Shown: one piece after another, positions 35,123 through 43,776 of the stretch | Numbering within the stretch: the stretch's first letter is position 1 | Layout: each line of letters starts with the position of its first letter | Assembly: GCA_944385055.1 (NCBI GenBank) | Contig: CALWVT010000001.1 | Location: 434,001 to 498,000, forward strand | From: an uncultured Clostridia bacterium | GTDB taxonomy: Bacteria; Bacillota; Clostridia; Oscillospirales; Acutalibacteraceae | Length of the DNA: 64,000 nt | Direction: 5' to 3' | Notes under the pieces: model-generated | What the model saw: the letters and a program-made list of their open reading frames with translations, nothing else | What the model was told of the DNA's origin: nothing | Databases searched by the model: none | Program-made: the position numbers and the translations under genes

Positions 35123-36355
35123 TTATGATTCTTTTTTTACGCGCAGCAGTGCACCTGGCGCAATGGAGATATCCGTGTGTAACAGGACACGCATCACGGG
35201 GTGATTGGCGACCTCGATGGGCTCGCCGTCCCCGTTTTCGATCCGTTCCATCGGTACCAGATACGGCGCCCGCCCGGGTTCCAAAACGTCGGCAACATCG
35301 CCGCGGAAAAAGCGGTTGCGCTGGGAAAGGACGGCAACGCCGTTGCGGTAGGATTCACACACCGCTACCACTTCATAGTCGCGCACATAACTGCCGCGGT
35401 CCACGCTTTGGCCGGGATGGCCAAAATAGAAGCCGGTGCAATATTGGCGATGGCTGATCTTATCGAGTTCTTCCATTACCCATGGCGTCAGCGGATTGCC
35501 AGCCAGTGCGTCGTCAAGCGCGCGGCGGTAGGCATTTGTTACGGCAGCCGTATAGTAAGCGGATTTTGCACGGCCTTCAATCTTCAGGCTGTCAATGCCG
35601 GCGCGCAAAAGCTCTGGAATGTGGTCCGCCAGGCGCATGTCGCGGGCATTTAAAATATATGTGCCGCCGTCCGCTTCACCAATCGGGAAATACTGTCCGG
35701 GACGCGTTTCTTCGCACAATGCGTATTTCCAGCGGCATGGCTGCGCACAGTCACCGTGGTTGCCATCGCGGCCTGTAAAGTAATTGGAAAGCAGGCAGCG
35801 TCCGGAAAACGATACGCACATCGCACCGTGTACAAAGCACTCGATTTCAAGCGCTTTCGGCGTCTTTGCACGCAGCTCGGCAATCTCCTCCAGCGACATT
35901 TCGCGGGCCAAAACGACGCGCTTTGCACCCAGCTCATAGAGCCTGCGCGCGGCCGCATAGTTTACAACGCCCGTTTGGGTAGAAATGTGAATCTCCACGT
36001 TTGGCGCCACTTTTTGCGCAAGTGCCATCACGCCGAGGTCGGTCACAATAAAGGCATCGACGCCTGCGTCACGTGCCATGCGTAGGAAGGGTTCCATCGC
36101 ATCCATATCGGCATTGCGAGGGAGAATATTGCAGGTCAAATAGACGCGCACGTCGTGTGCATGGGCATACTGTACGGCATCGCAAAGCTGCTGTGGATCA
36201 AAGTTTTGAGGCGCCGAGCGCATGCCAAACATGGACCCCGCCAGGTAAACCGCATCGGCACCAAACTGCACGGCGGCTTCCAGCCGCTCACGGTCCCCTG
36301 CCGGAGAAAGCAGCTCAGGCAGGTGGACGCGCGGATGTTCATACGTGGTTTTCAT
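35123..36355 (-). CDS. trhP: U32 family protein, TrhP-type tRNA hydroxylation enzyme
   Basis: A 410-residue peptidase U32-family protein. The U32 signature is present: ECFVHGAMCVSFSGRCLLSN, then a Cys pair in GDCAQPCRWKY. Relatives (TrhP/YrrN-YrrO, E. coli TrhP) make 5-hydroxyuridine at tRNA position 34; older names call them collagenase-like proteases. It overlaps the mltG stop by four bases (ATGA), an arrangement that recalls the yrrL-yrrO region of Bacillus. The role is inferred from family and context. Confidence 0.85.
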   Translation of the reverse strand: MKTTYEHPRVHLPELLSPAGDRERLEAAVQFGADAVYLAGSMFGMRSAPQNFDPQQLCDAVQYAHAHDVRVYLTCNILPRNADMDAMEPFLRMARDAGVDAFIVTDLGVMALAQKVAPNVEIHISTQTGVVNYAAARRLYELGAKRVVLAREMSLEEIAELRAKTPKALEIECFVHGAMCVSFSGRCLLSNYFTGRDGNHGDCAQPCRWKYALCEETRPGQYFPIGEADGGTYILNARDMRLADHIPELLRAGIDSLKIEGRAKSAYYTAAVTNAYRRALDDALAGNPLTPWVMEELDKISHRQYCTGFYFGHPGQSVDRGSYVRDYEVVAVCESYRNGVAVLSQRNRFFRGDVADVLEPGRAPYLVPMERIENGDGEPIEVANHPVMRVLLHTDISIAPGALLRVKKES

Positions 36356-37593
36356 TGCAGTCCAGCAACCTCCAAATTGTATTCGTGCCCGGCCTGTGTC
36401 GTTGCATAGTACGCCTCGCCAGTCTCAGGATTGTGGCAGAAATAGAGATAGGAAGTGTCATTCGGATGCAGTGCTGCATCAATGGCATCCAAACCGGGAT
36501 TGCAGATGGGGCCTGCGGGCAGCCCTTCGATGACATACGTATCGTAGCTGCTCTGGTACGTTTCCCGCTCCGCGGCCGGGACATCCGCCTGGGTGCGATA
36601 CGGATAATAAATCGTCGAATCGCAGCCGAGCGTATAAATGCCGTATTCCGGACCATAATCCAAACGATTGTGCAGTACCGATGAGACATTGTACATGTCT
36701 TCCGTATCCGCCGCTTCTGCCTGGATCAAGGAAGCCAGCGTCAGAAGCTGGTCAAGCGTCATCCCTTGTTCGGCGGCTTCGTCGCGGATCTCTTGCGTAA
36801 ACTGCTGGTTCGCGTTGTCCAGGAAAATCTGCAGGACATTCTGTGGGTCTTCATCTTCATAGAAGGTATAGGTATCCGGGAACAGATAGCCTTCCAATTG
36901 ATAATAACGCCCTTCAAGGTCTGTAATCTCCGACACCATCGTATAGGTGCTGTTAAAGTCCGAGGTGTTCAATTCCTGCAGGAAAGCATCTTCGCTGCTG
37001 ATGACGCCCTCGTCATACAAAAGCTGTGCGATTTCAAGCGCATTGCGGCCTTCCGGAATGGTAACCTGCACAACATCCTGGCGTGCATCATCCGAACGGA
37101 ACAAATGGACAAGTTCCTCGAAATCGCTTTTCTGACTGAGCGTCCATGTCCCGTTATGGTAACGTCCATCTGCACCGCGGATATTGGAATATAGGCAGAA
37201 GAATTCTACATTGTCGATAATGCCGTTATTCTTTAAGATTTGGGCCACTTCACGCGTCGCAGTTCGGTTGTTTTCTTCGGCTTCCCGGCGCTGTGCGGCG
37301 TCTGTAATTGCAAGCAAATCACTCGGCGAAGTTTCCAATGCCGTGACACTTGACGGGATTTCAATGGTCACTTGAATGTCAGGACGATTGACAGCCAGCA
37401 CGTCATTCATAATCCAGACAAGATACCGGCCAATCAAAAGGCCGATTAGCAGAACCATCGCCCACCACATCAGGCGAAAGATGCGCCGGTTTTTCTTGCG
37501 CTTTTGCCGGTTGCGCCGGGCATGATTCTTTTTGGTACGCTTTTCTTCGTCTTGCGCCTGCGCGGCCGGGGACGAAGATTGTAGTTCACGCAT
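36352..37593 (-). CDS. mltG: Endolytic murein transglycosylase MltG (YceG-like)
   Basis: A 413-residue protein with a Lys/Arg-rich cytoplasmic start, one membrane helix at about 42-66 and a YceG/MltG domain outside. MltG cuts nascent glycan strands. Typical stretches are IPEGRNALEIAQLL, EGYLFPDTYTF, LASLIQAEA with the catalytic Glu, SSVLHNRL and GLPAGPICNPGLDAI. GGGAGG precedes the start at 37593 by 6 bases. It overlaps the formyl-THF cyclo-ligase gene by eight bases and trhP by four. Confidence 0.93.
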   Translation of the reverse strand: MRELQSSSPAAQAQDEEKRTKKNHARRNRQKRKKNRRIFRLMWWAMVLLIGLLIGRYLVWIMNDVLAVNRPDIQVTIEIPSSVTALETSPSDLLAITDAAQRREAEENNRTATREVAQILKNNGIIDNVEFFCLYSNIRGADGRYHNGTWTLSQKSDFEELVHLFRSDDARQDVVQVTIPEGRNALEIAQLLYDEGVISSEDAFLQELNTSDFNSTYTMVSEITDLEGRYYQLEGYLFPDTYTFYEDEDPQNVLQIFLDNANQQFTQEIRDEAAEQGMTLDQLLTLASLIQAEAADTEDMYNVSSVLHNRLDYGPEYGIYTLGCDSTIYYPYRTQADVPAAERETYQSSYDTYVIEGLPAGPICNPGLDAIDAALHPNDTSYLYFCHNPETGEAYYATTQAGHEYNLEVAGLQ

Positions 37594-38209
37594 GCGGCAC
37601 CTCCCGCTGGCCGGCGGCAGGCCGGCTGATCTTTCTGACATACTCTTCCGTTACCAAAAGGTCTACCGGCCGGTCAAAATATCCGTGCGGCAGATTCCAC
37701 GGCACACAACCCTTATAGCAGATGCCGACAGTTTGCCCTTCAAAACGGGAAAGAAAACGGTCGTAGTAGCCTTTTCCATATCCTAACCGGTATCCCTGCG
37801 CATCAAAGCAGAGGCCCGGAACGATGCAGAGGCCGTGACGCAAATCCCCCAGCTTTCGGCTTTTTTCGGGACTTGGCTCCAGTACACCAAACATGCCGGG
37901 TGAAAGTTCTGCGAGCGAACGAATAAAATAAAATTCCATTTCCCTGGTTCCCGGCACGCAGCGCGGCACAGCCACTTGCTTATGCTGCGCGATCGCGTCT
38001 TGAATTAAATGAAGGGTATCCACTTCAATGGGCTTGCTGACATAGGTCAACAGCACGCTGTTGCGGCGATAAACGGACAGCTTTTGGACACGCCGGAGGA
38101 TGGCGGCATCCATTTCCGCCTTGCGAACCGGGTCAAGGTTCTCACGGAAAGCGCGATACTGCCGGCGAAGTCCAATTTTCAGTTCTTTAATATTGCGTTT
38201 CACGGGCAT
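37586..38209 (-). CDS. 5-formyltetrahydrofolate cyclo-ligase
   Basis: A 207-residue enzyme that converts 5-formyl-THF to methenyl-THF with ATP, returning a dead-end folate to use. The family motif around GLCFDAQGYRLGYGKGYYDRFL is clear (ATP-binding GYGKGYYDR). N-terminal ELKIGLRRQYRAFR is also typical. The start at 38209 lies within the end of the DJ-1-like gene, so translation is likely coupled; it has only a weak SD. The nearby thyX and tmk suggest a thymidylate/folate grouping. Confidence 0.92.
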   Translation of the reverse strand: MPVKRNIKELKIGLRRQYRAFRENLDPVRKAEMDAAILRRVQKLSVYRRNSVLLTYVSKPIEVDTLHLIQDAIAQHKQVAVPRCVPGTREMEFYFIRSLAELSPGMFGVLEPSPEKSRKLGDLRHGLCIVPGLCFDAQGYRLGYGKGYYDRFLSRFEGQTVGICYKGCVPWNLPHGYFDRPVDLLVTEEYVRKISRPAAGQREVPHA

Positions 38210-38742
38210 TGGATGGCACTGCGGATTTGTGCCGCCTTTTCCGGACCGCACAGCACCGAAACGAGCTGCAGGCCGAAATCGATAGCGACGCCGGCTCCTT
38301 TTGCCGTTGTGATTTTCCCGCTTTGTACGACCGATGCATCCCCCAATGCACAGCCGAGCTCCGACTCAAACCCCGGATAGCAGACGGCGGTGTGGCCCTT
38401 TAAAATGCCCCAATGGCCAAGAACCGACGGCGCTGCACAGATTGCGCCCACATAGCCGCCTTGAGCAAGACAAGTATCGACCGCCTGATGGACGATTTCG
38501 GATGCTTCCAAATTGGTGGTGCCCGGCAGGCCACCCGGCAGCACGACCAGCTGGGCCGGTTCGGCTTGCAGATTCAGCTCTGTATCTGCGAGGTCGGCTA
38601 CCGTACAGATGCCGTGTGAACCGGTTACCGTGCGTCCGCCGACGCCGACCGTTTGGACGTTCAGCCCTGCGCGCCGCATCAAATCGACGGGTGCAAACGC
38701 TTCTACCTCTTCAAAACCATTTGCTAAAAAGACATAAATCAT
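38200..38742 (-). CDS. DJ-1/PfpI family protein
   Basis: A 180-residue ThiJ/DJ-1 fold protein. The reactive Cys is C102 in GAICAAPSVL, with a conserved acidic residue near 11-14 in NGFEEVEA and LPGGLPG at about 68-74. Members act as glyoxalase-type, deglycase-type or chaperone proteins; the role here is not known. It lies in the leftward operon between tmk and the formyl-THF cyclo-ligase gene, overlapping the latter. Confidence 0.9.
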   Translation of the reverse strand: MIYVFLANGFEEVEAFAPVDLMRRAGLNVQTVGVGGRTVTGSHGICTVADLADTELNLQAEPAQLVVLPGGLPGTTNLEASEIVHQAVDTCLAQGGYVGAICAAPSVLGHWGILKGHTAVCYPGFESELGCALGDASVVQSGKITTAKGAGVAIDFGLQLVSVLCGPEKAAQIRSAIQCP

Positions 38743-38764
38743 TTTCGCACACTCCTTTTCTATT

Positions 38765-39433
38765 TTATGGCAAGCATTTCTTTACTGCGAGCTGGATGTC
38801 TGCATGAATGGCATCCGGCGAACGAAGCCGATTCTTTTCCATGCAGGGAACAATTGTCCAGTGCAGCTGTTTTGCCGCATACAGCGCTGCTTCCCGGCAG
38901 GCCGCTTGAAATGCCGTGTCCTTTTCGTGGATATCTTCCTGCGACGTGTCCCCGGCGTATCGGTTTTCTAAAAGTTTTTGAGAGACCTTTGGCGGTGTGT
39001 CCAGATACAATGTCATATCCGGGCGCGGCAATTCGCATTTTTGATATTCAAAATCTAATAACCATTCTATAAAGGCATCCCACTGCGTCCGGGGCAGCTT
39101 CGGAAGCTGATAAACGAGATTGGAGGTCGTATATCGGTCCGCCAGAATATAAGCACCGCTTTCATAATCCGCCTTCCAAACCTGTTGGTAAGACGCAAAG
39201 CGGTCCACCGTATAAAAGGAAGCCGCCGCATAGGGGTTAACCTTTTGCGGATCACTTCCAAACGCGCCGGACAGATAAAGCTTTACCAGCGCGGAAGACG
39301 GCGATGTATAATCCGGAAACGAAACGTGACGCACGCGCAGGTCTTTGTTTTGCAGAAACGTATAGAAGAGCTGGGTCTGCGTCGCCTTGCCGCTACCGTC
39401 GAGCCCCTCAAAAACAATCAGCTTTCCGGGCAT
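38765..39433 (-). CDS. tmk: Thymidylate kinase-like dTMP kinase
   Basis: Phosphorylates dTMP to dTDP. The 222-residue protein has the P-loop GLDGSGKATQ (10-19), DRF-type and DRYTTSN motifs, and a nucleotide-binding C-terminal part. The P-loop has Ala where most enzymes have Thr/Ser after the Lys, a variant of this clostridial branch. The start at 39433 is set by GGAGG 7 bases upstream and lies inside thyX (16-base overlap). Pairing with thyX strongly supports the dTMP kinase role. Confidence 0.88.
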   Translation of the reverse strand: MPGKLIVFEGLDGSGKATQTQLFYTFLQNKDLRVRHVSFPDYTSPSSALVKLYLSGAFGSDPQKVNPYAAASFYTVDRFASYQQVWKADYESGAYILADRYTTSNLVYQLPKLPRTQWDAFIEWLLDFEYQKCELPRPDMTLYLDTPPKVSQKLLENRYAGDTSQEDIHEKDTAFQAACREAALYAAKQLHWTIVPCMEKNRLRSPDAIHADIQLAVKKCLP

Positions 39434-40203
39434 GTCGCATCCTCCAGCGCCTGGTAATGTGCCCGCACTTCTGCGGCTTTGCCGCAGCTCATTTTTCCTT
39501 CCGGGCAAGCCCCGCGCAGACAGGCAGGACCGGCGTTGGCAAACAGGTTTGGTGCAACGGCTTTTACCAAGCGGAGCATCTGCTCGGCCACATCACGAAT
39601 TTCCCATTGCGCACGGTTGCAGCAGCGGAGCGCAAAGAAATTGCGCAGGCTTCGTGCGTTCATGGTGCAGATCATCTTTGTCGTGCAGGCATTGGGCAGT
39701 ACGAAACGTGCATCTTCAATTGCCTTTTTCTTTGCTTTGCGGGCAGCCTCCTTTTCGGAGAGGCCTTCCGCTAAAAACGCTTTTTTATGTTTTTCCTCTA
39801 AAAGAGAAGTCAGACGCTCGTAATGGCGTTGGTCTTCCTCCATGGCCTGTAAATATTCCTCTTTCGCTTCCGAAATGGCCTCAATCTCAGGAGGAAGCAC
39901 GAACGAAAAATGATTTTCTTCGACATATCGCTGGCTTTGCACGCTGAAACTTGCCAGCCGGTGCCGCGTGATCTGCGCCAAGAGGGAGCGCGAAACACCT
40001 TCAATACCAAAGGTAAACGTAGCGTGTTCGATGGGGCTTTCATGTCCCAGCTGTGCCAGCATGTCCACAAAATGATCGATTTTCTCTGCCGTCATCCCCT
40101 GCTGCAGCGAATCAATCGTAGCCGGAGAATAGCACAGCTTTGCTGCGCAGGCGACCGTTTTTTGCGCGTCCTGCGTATATGTTAAAAGCACAACATGTGC
40201 CAA
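39418..40203 (-). CDS. thyX: FAD-dependent thymidylate synthase ThyX
   Basis: Makes dTMP from dUMP using methylene-THF and reduced FAD. The 261-residue protein has the ThyX motif RHRLASFSVQSQR at 80-92 and a second conserved stretch CTTKMICTMNARSLRNFF. The open frame extends upstream, but translation likely begins at TTG 40203: AAGGGGG lies 8 bases before and the -10 element lies just 64 bases upstream. It heads the operon thyX-tmk-DJ-1-cyclo-ligase-mltG-trhP. thyA is not in the window. Confidence 0.95.
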   Translation of the reverse strand: MAHVVLLTYTQDAQKTVACAAKLCYSPATIDSLQQGMTAEKIDHFVDMLAQLGHESPIEHATFTFGIEGVSRSLLAQITRHRLASFSVQSQRYVEENHFSFVLPPEIEAISEAKEEYLQAMEEDQRHYERLTSLLEEKHKKAFLAEGLSEKEAARKAKKKAIEDARFVLPNACTTKMICTMNARSLRNFFALRCCNRAQWEIRDVAEQMLRLVKAVAPNLFANAGPACLRGACPEGKMSCGKAAEVRAHYQALEDATCPES

Positions 40204-40266
40204 CGGAAAAGCCCCCTTCAACCTGATGGATACCGCCGCAAAAAGCGGCATTAAAATTTTCATTTT

Positions 40267-40296
40267 ATTATAGCATACTTCCACAAGCGGATTCAA
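40267..40296 (-). promoter_or_regulatory. Promoter of the thyX operon
   Basis: Minus strand TTGAAT (40296-40291), 18-base spacer, TATAAT (40272-40267) with extended TGC. Confidence 0.75.
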
Positions 40297-40451
40297 CCTT
40301 TTGTTTTCGCCTTTGTATCCGGCGTTTGCAGAAAAATAGACGGAACCTTTTTTCTCGAGAAGCCATAGTATGGAAGGCAAAAGGGCAGCGGCAGGCCTTT
40401 CCCGCGTGCCTGTACTGCTGCCGCAGTTTGCTTTTGATAGGGGGATGCAAC

Positions 40452-41273
40452 ATGGATGAAATGAAGGAAACGCTGCGCCGCGACGGCTTCAAGGAAGCGG
40501 TCTGCATCGATGCGCAGCGAGTCTATGATTCCTGTAGTGCGAAAGATTGCCTGGAAGACCTGCAGGTATGCTTTACGCAAGCAAAGCGCTCGATCATCGA
40601 GCGGTGCGTCAATGTGCGGCTGCGCAGTGTGGAAGTGTTGACGGTGTATTTAAATATGGAACCTGTTCCGTTTAACAAAGGGTTCTATTCCGTCGATATG
40701 ACCTTTGTTTTTGATGTCTGCGTAGATGTGTATACGGCGCCTGCTTCCTGCCCGATCGTGGTCGATGGGATCGCGCTGTTTACCAAAAAAGCGATCTTAT
40801 TTGGCAGCGACGGCAACGTCAAACGGTTTACCAGCACAGACACAGAATGCAGCAATTCGCCGGACGCCAATGTCGGAAAGAGTCTGCCCAAAGCGGTCTG
40901 CCAGGTAGCGGATCCCGTAGGGCTCTCTGCACGGGTTTGCGATACACGTCCCGGCTGCTGCCCTGGTTATCAGATTCCGGATGATATCTGTGAACGGTTC
41001 GGCGGCGATTTTGACACAGAGTGCAGCCGCAGTATTTTCGTGACCATTGGGCTGTTTTCCATTGTACAAATCGTCCGCAACGTACAAATGCTGATTCCGG
41101 CCTACGATTTCTGCATTCCGGCAAAGGAATGCACGCCCGCAAGCGACAATCCTTGTGAAATGTTCCGCCGCATCGATTTCCCAACCGACTCCTTTTTCCC
41201 GCCTAAAGCGGGAGATTCCGGCAGCAGCGGCGGCTGCGGCTGCTGCGGTCAGCCCGCTCCCTGCGCCGAATAA
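40452..41273 (+). CDS. Cysteine-rich conserved protein, function unknown
   Basis: A 273-residue protein with 21 cysteines, no signal peptide and no membrane segment. It opens MDEMKETLRRDGFKEAVCIDAQ, then has alternating hydrophobic beta-like stretches (SVEVLTVYLNMEPVPFNKGFYSVDMTFVFDV) and a closing tail GGCGCCGQPAPC. I do not recognise a named domain. The many cysteines, the lack of export signals and the spore-forming host would fit a spore coat or crust component, but this is inference. AGGGGG precedes the start at 40452 by 7 bases. It is a single-gene unit with a terminator after it. Confidence 0.75.
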   Translation: MDEMKETLRRDGFKEAVCIDAQRVYDSCSAKDCLEDLQVCFTQAKRSIIERCVNVRLRSVEVLTVYLNMEPVPFNKGFYSVDMTFVFDVCVDVYTAPASCPIVVDGIALFTKKAILFGSDGNVKRFTSTDTECSNSPDANVGKSLPKAVCQVADPVGLSARVCDTRPGCCPGYQIPDDICERFGGDFDTECSRSIFVTIGLFSIVQIVRNVQMLIPAYDFCIPAKECTPASDNPCEMFRRIDFPTDSFFPPKAGDSGSSGGCGCCGQPAPCAE

Positions 41274-41276
41274 GCA

Positions 41277-41314
41277 AAACCGGCAGGTGCTTTTAGGCAT
41301 CTGTCGGTTTTTTG
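41277..41314. terminator. Bidirectional terminator after the Cys-rich protein gene
   Basis: AAACCGGCAGGTGC (41277-41290) pairs with GCATCTGTCGGTTT (41298-41311), followed by a T-run; it also serves the converging pcrA gene. Confidence 0.85.
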
Positions 41315-41319
41315 TTTCC

Positions 41320-43695
41320 TTATGTGCGTTTTAGGCGGGCGAAGTTTTCCATGATCTTCTTTGTGCCCTTTGTATCAAATGCAATTTCCAGAAGATGGTC
41401 GTTTCCCATTGGGGTGACGCTCAAGACGGTCCCTGCACCGAATGCCTTATGGAGGACACGGTCGCCAGGGCGGAACACCTCCGTTACGGTATCGTGATGG
41501 CTTGGGCCGAAATTGCGGGCGGCCTCCATAGAGATCGCGCGCGCTTCACGGGAAGAAACGGGCAGGTTCATTCCGGGCTCCGGCTGTTTCCAATCGCGTG
41601 CGCGGCTTTTTTCCATCAATTCCTCCGGAATTTCCTCAAGAAAACGGCTTGGACGGTTGCGGTTGGTTGTGCCAAAAATCGTGCGGTGCTGCGCGTTGAG
41701 CAGATACAGCTGTTCCTTTGCTCGGGTAATGGCGACATATGCCAAACGGCGTTCTTCCTCCATCTGGTCCTCGTTGTAGATTGCCTGTACACTGGGGAAA
41801 ATGCCGTCTTCAAAGCCCGGCAGGAAGACAACCGGAAATTCCAGGCCCTTTGCAGAATGCATCGTCATCATCACGACTGCGTCGGTTTCGGCGTTATAGT
41901 TGTCGATATCCGTCAGCAAGCTGACTTCTTCCAAAAAGCCCTGTAAGGAGGCGTCTTCGCCGTTTTCCTGCTGGTACTGTGCGAGGTTCGAGCCGAGCTG
42001 CTGGAGGTTGGCAATGCGGTCCTGCACTTCCTCATTTGCCGGAGAGCCCAGACTTGCGATATATCCGGTCTTTTCGAGAACCTCTTCGAACAACGCTTTA
42101 AGCGAAACTTCCGGGTCTTCACTATCGAGGGTCAAATCCTGGATAATCTTCGCAAATTGCAAAAGCTTCTGGGCTGTCCGCTTGAGAGGCTCGAATTCGT
42201 CGGCGTGCGAAATCACATAAAACAGGCTTTCTCCAATCTGGTTTGCAATTTCGGAAGCCACCGCAATCGTCTTGTCTCCGATGCTGCGCTTTGGCTGGTT
42301 GATGATTCGGCGCAGGCGCATTTCATCGTTTGGATTATTGAGCACGCTTAAGTAGGCGACCAGGTCGCGGATTTCCCGGCGCTCATAAAAGCGCAGGCCG
42401 CCGATGATTCGATAAGGGATACCGGCCTTTGCAAAGTGGCGTTCGAGTGCGCTTGACTGCGTGTTCATGCGGTATAGAATCGCATAATCGCGAAAATTGC
42501 GTCCGTTGGATTCTTTCGTGTCCAATACGCTTTGCACGATGTACTCTGCTTCGTCTTGTTCGCTGAGGGCCGTGTGGACCTGAATCTTTTCCCCCTGCGG
42601 ATTCTGTGTCCAAAGCGTCTTCCCTTTTCGGGAGGTGTTGTGCGCAATGACCGCGTTGGCGGCGTCGAGAATCGTCTTCGTTGAGCGGTAATTCTGTTCA
42701 AGGCGGATGACCTTGGTGTGCGGGAAGGTGGATTCAAAATTCAAAATATTTTCAATCGTTGCGCCGCGGAATTGATAGATGCTTTGATCGTCATCACCCA
42801 CTACGCATAGATTTCCGGATTTTTCGGCGAGGAGTTTGACCAGCATATACTGCGCATGGTTCGTATCCTGGTACTCGTCCACCATGATGTAGCGGAACTT
42901 ATTCTGGAAATATTCCAAAACGTCCTGGTTTTCCTGAAACAGGCGGACCGCATTGACGATCAAATCGTCAAAATCCATGGCGTCGGCCTCTTTTAGGTGA
43001 CTTTGATAGAGTGCATAAGCCTTTGCAATCAGGAGCAGGCGATGATCCTGCCCAGCCTGTTTTTCATATTCCGCGGGCCTGATCAGGCTGTCCTTTGCGT
43101 GGGAGACAGCGTTCAGAACCGATTTATGGGACAGGACTTTTTCGTCGATGTCCAGTGCTTTCAGGCAGTTCTTCATCAGGCGTTTGGCATCATCCGCATC
43201 GTAGATGGTAAAGTGCGAGCTGTAGCCTAGCCGATCGCCGTACTGCCGCAGAAAACGCGCGCAGGCGGAATGAAAGGTGCTGGCCCAAATGTCGTCGCCC
43301 GCTTGTCCCAATAAGGAAACCAGGCGCTGCTTGAGTTCGCCGGCTGCTTTGTTGGTAAAGGTAATGGCGAGAATTTGCCACGGCCTGCAGGGATGGTACG
43401 ACATATGGGCACGAACGGTTTGGGGAAGTTCTGCCGTGCCCGCAAGGTAGCTGCGCATCGCATCAAGGTCTTCCGGCGTCAGCTGGGATGCGGGGGTTTC
43501 CTGTGCGTATGCGTCGCCAAATTGAATGAGGTTCGCAATGCGGTTGACAATGACCGTTGTCTTTCCGCTGCCGGCGCCTGCCAAAACCAATAAGGGGCCT
43601 TCCACTGAAAAGACCGCCTCTTTTTGGGGTTCATTCATGCGGGCAAAGATTTTTTCCATTACCCTTTGCTTCAACTGTTGTACCGTTTCTTGCAA
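41320..43695 (-). CDS. pcrA: ATP-dependent DNA helicase PcrA/UvrD
   Basis: A 3'-5' superfamily 1A helicase for repair and replication restart. The protein has motif Q FARMNEPQKEAVF, Walker A AGAGSGKTT, motif Ia LAITFTNKAAGELKQRL, Walker B VDEYQDTN, motif III GDDDQSIYQFRGA, motif IV LEQNYRS, and motif VI YVAITRAKE. The insert after LIQFGDAYAQETPASQL is family-variable. The start is uncertain: TTG 43695 (791 residues, AGGTG 6 bases upstream) is my choice; GTG 43704 or ATG 43659 are alternatives. Two hairpins lie between it and the decarboxylase genes upstream. Confidence 0.95.
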   Translation of the reverse strand: MQETVQQLKQRVMEKIFARMNEPQKEAVFSVEGPLLVLAGAGSGKTTVIVNRIANLIQFGDAYAQETPASQLTPEDLDAMRSYLAGTAELPQTVRAHMSYHPCRPWQILAITFTNKAAGELKQRLVSLLGQAGDDIWASTFHSACARFLRQYGDRLGYSSHFTIYDADDAKRLMKNCLKALDIDEKVLSHKSVLNAVSHAKDSLIRPAEYEKQAGQDHRLLLIAKAYALYQSHLKEADAMDFDDLIVNAVRLFQENQDVLEYFQNKFRYIMVDEYQDTNHAQYMLVKLLAEKSGNLCVVGDDDQSIYQFRGATIENILNFESTFPHTKVIRLEQNYRSTKTILDAANAVIAHNTSRKGKTLWTQNPQGEKIQVHTALSEQDEAEYIVQSVLDTKESNGRNFRDYAILYRMNTQSSALERHFAKAGIPYRIIGGLRFYERREIRDLVAYLSVLNNPNDEMRLRRIINQPKRSIGDKTIAVASEIANQIGESLFYVISHADEFEPLKRTAQKLLQFAKIIQDLTLDSEDPEVSLKALFEEVLEKTGYIASLGSPANEEVQDRIANLQQLGSNLAQYQQENGEDASLQGFLEEVSLLTDIDNYNAETDAVVMMTMHSAKGLEFPVVFLPGFEDGIFPSVQAIYNEDQMEEERRLAYVAITRAKEQLYLLNAQHRTIFGTTNRNRPSRFLEEIPEELMEKSRARDWKQPEPGMNLPVSSREARAISMEAARNFGPSHHDTVTEVFRPGDRVLHKAFGAGTVLSVTPMGNDHLLEIAFDTKGTKKIMENFARLKRT

Positions 43696-43722
43696 ACGAT
43701 TCACCTTCCATCTTGCGGGATA

Positions 43723-43767
43723 GCCGGACAAACATCCGGCAAGCAAACGCCCGCACAAAGTGCGGGC
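43723..43767 (-). terminator. Tandem hairpins between oadB and pcrA
   Basis: GCCCGCAC/GTGCGGGC (43749-43767) and GCCGGA/TCCGGC (43723-43740), with only a modest T-run after each. Probably a partial terminator after oadB. Confidence 0.5.
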
Positions 43768-43776
43768 ATTGCGGGT

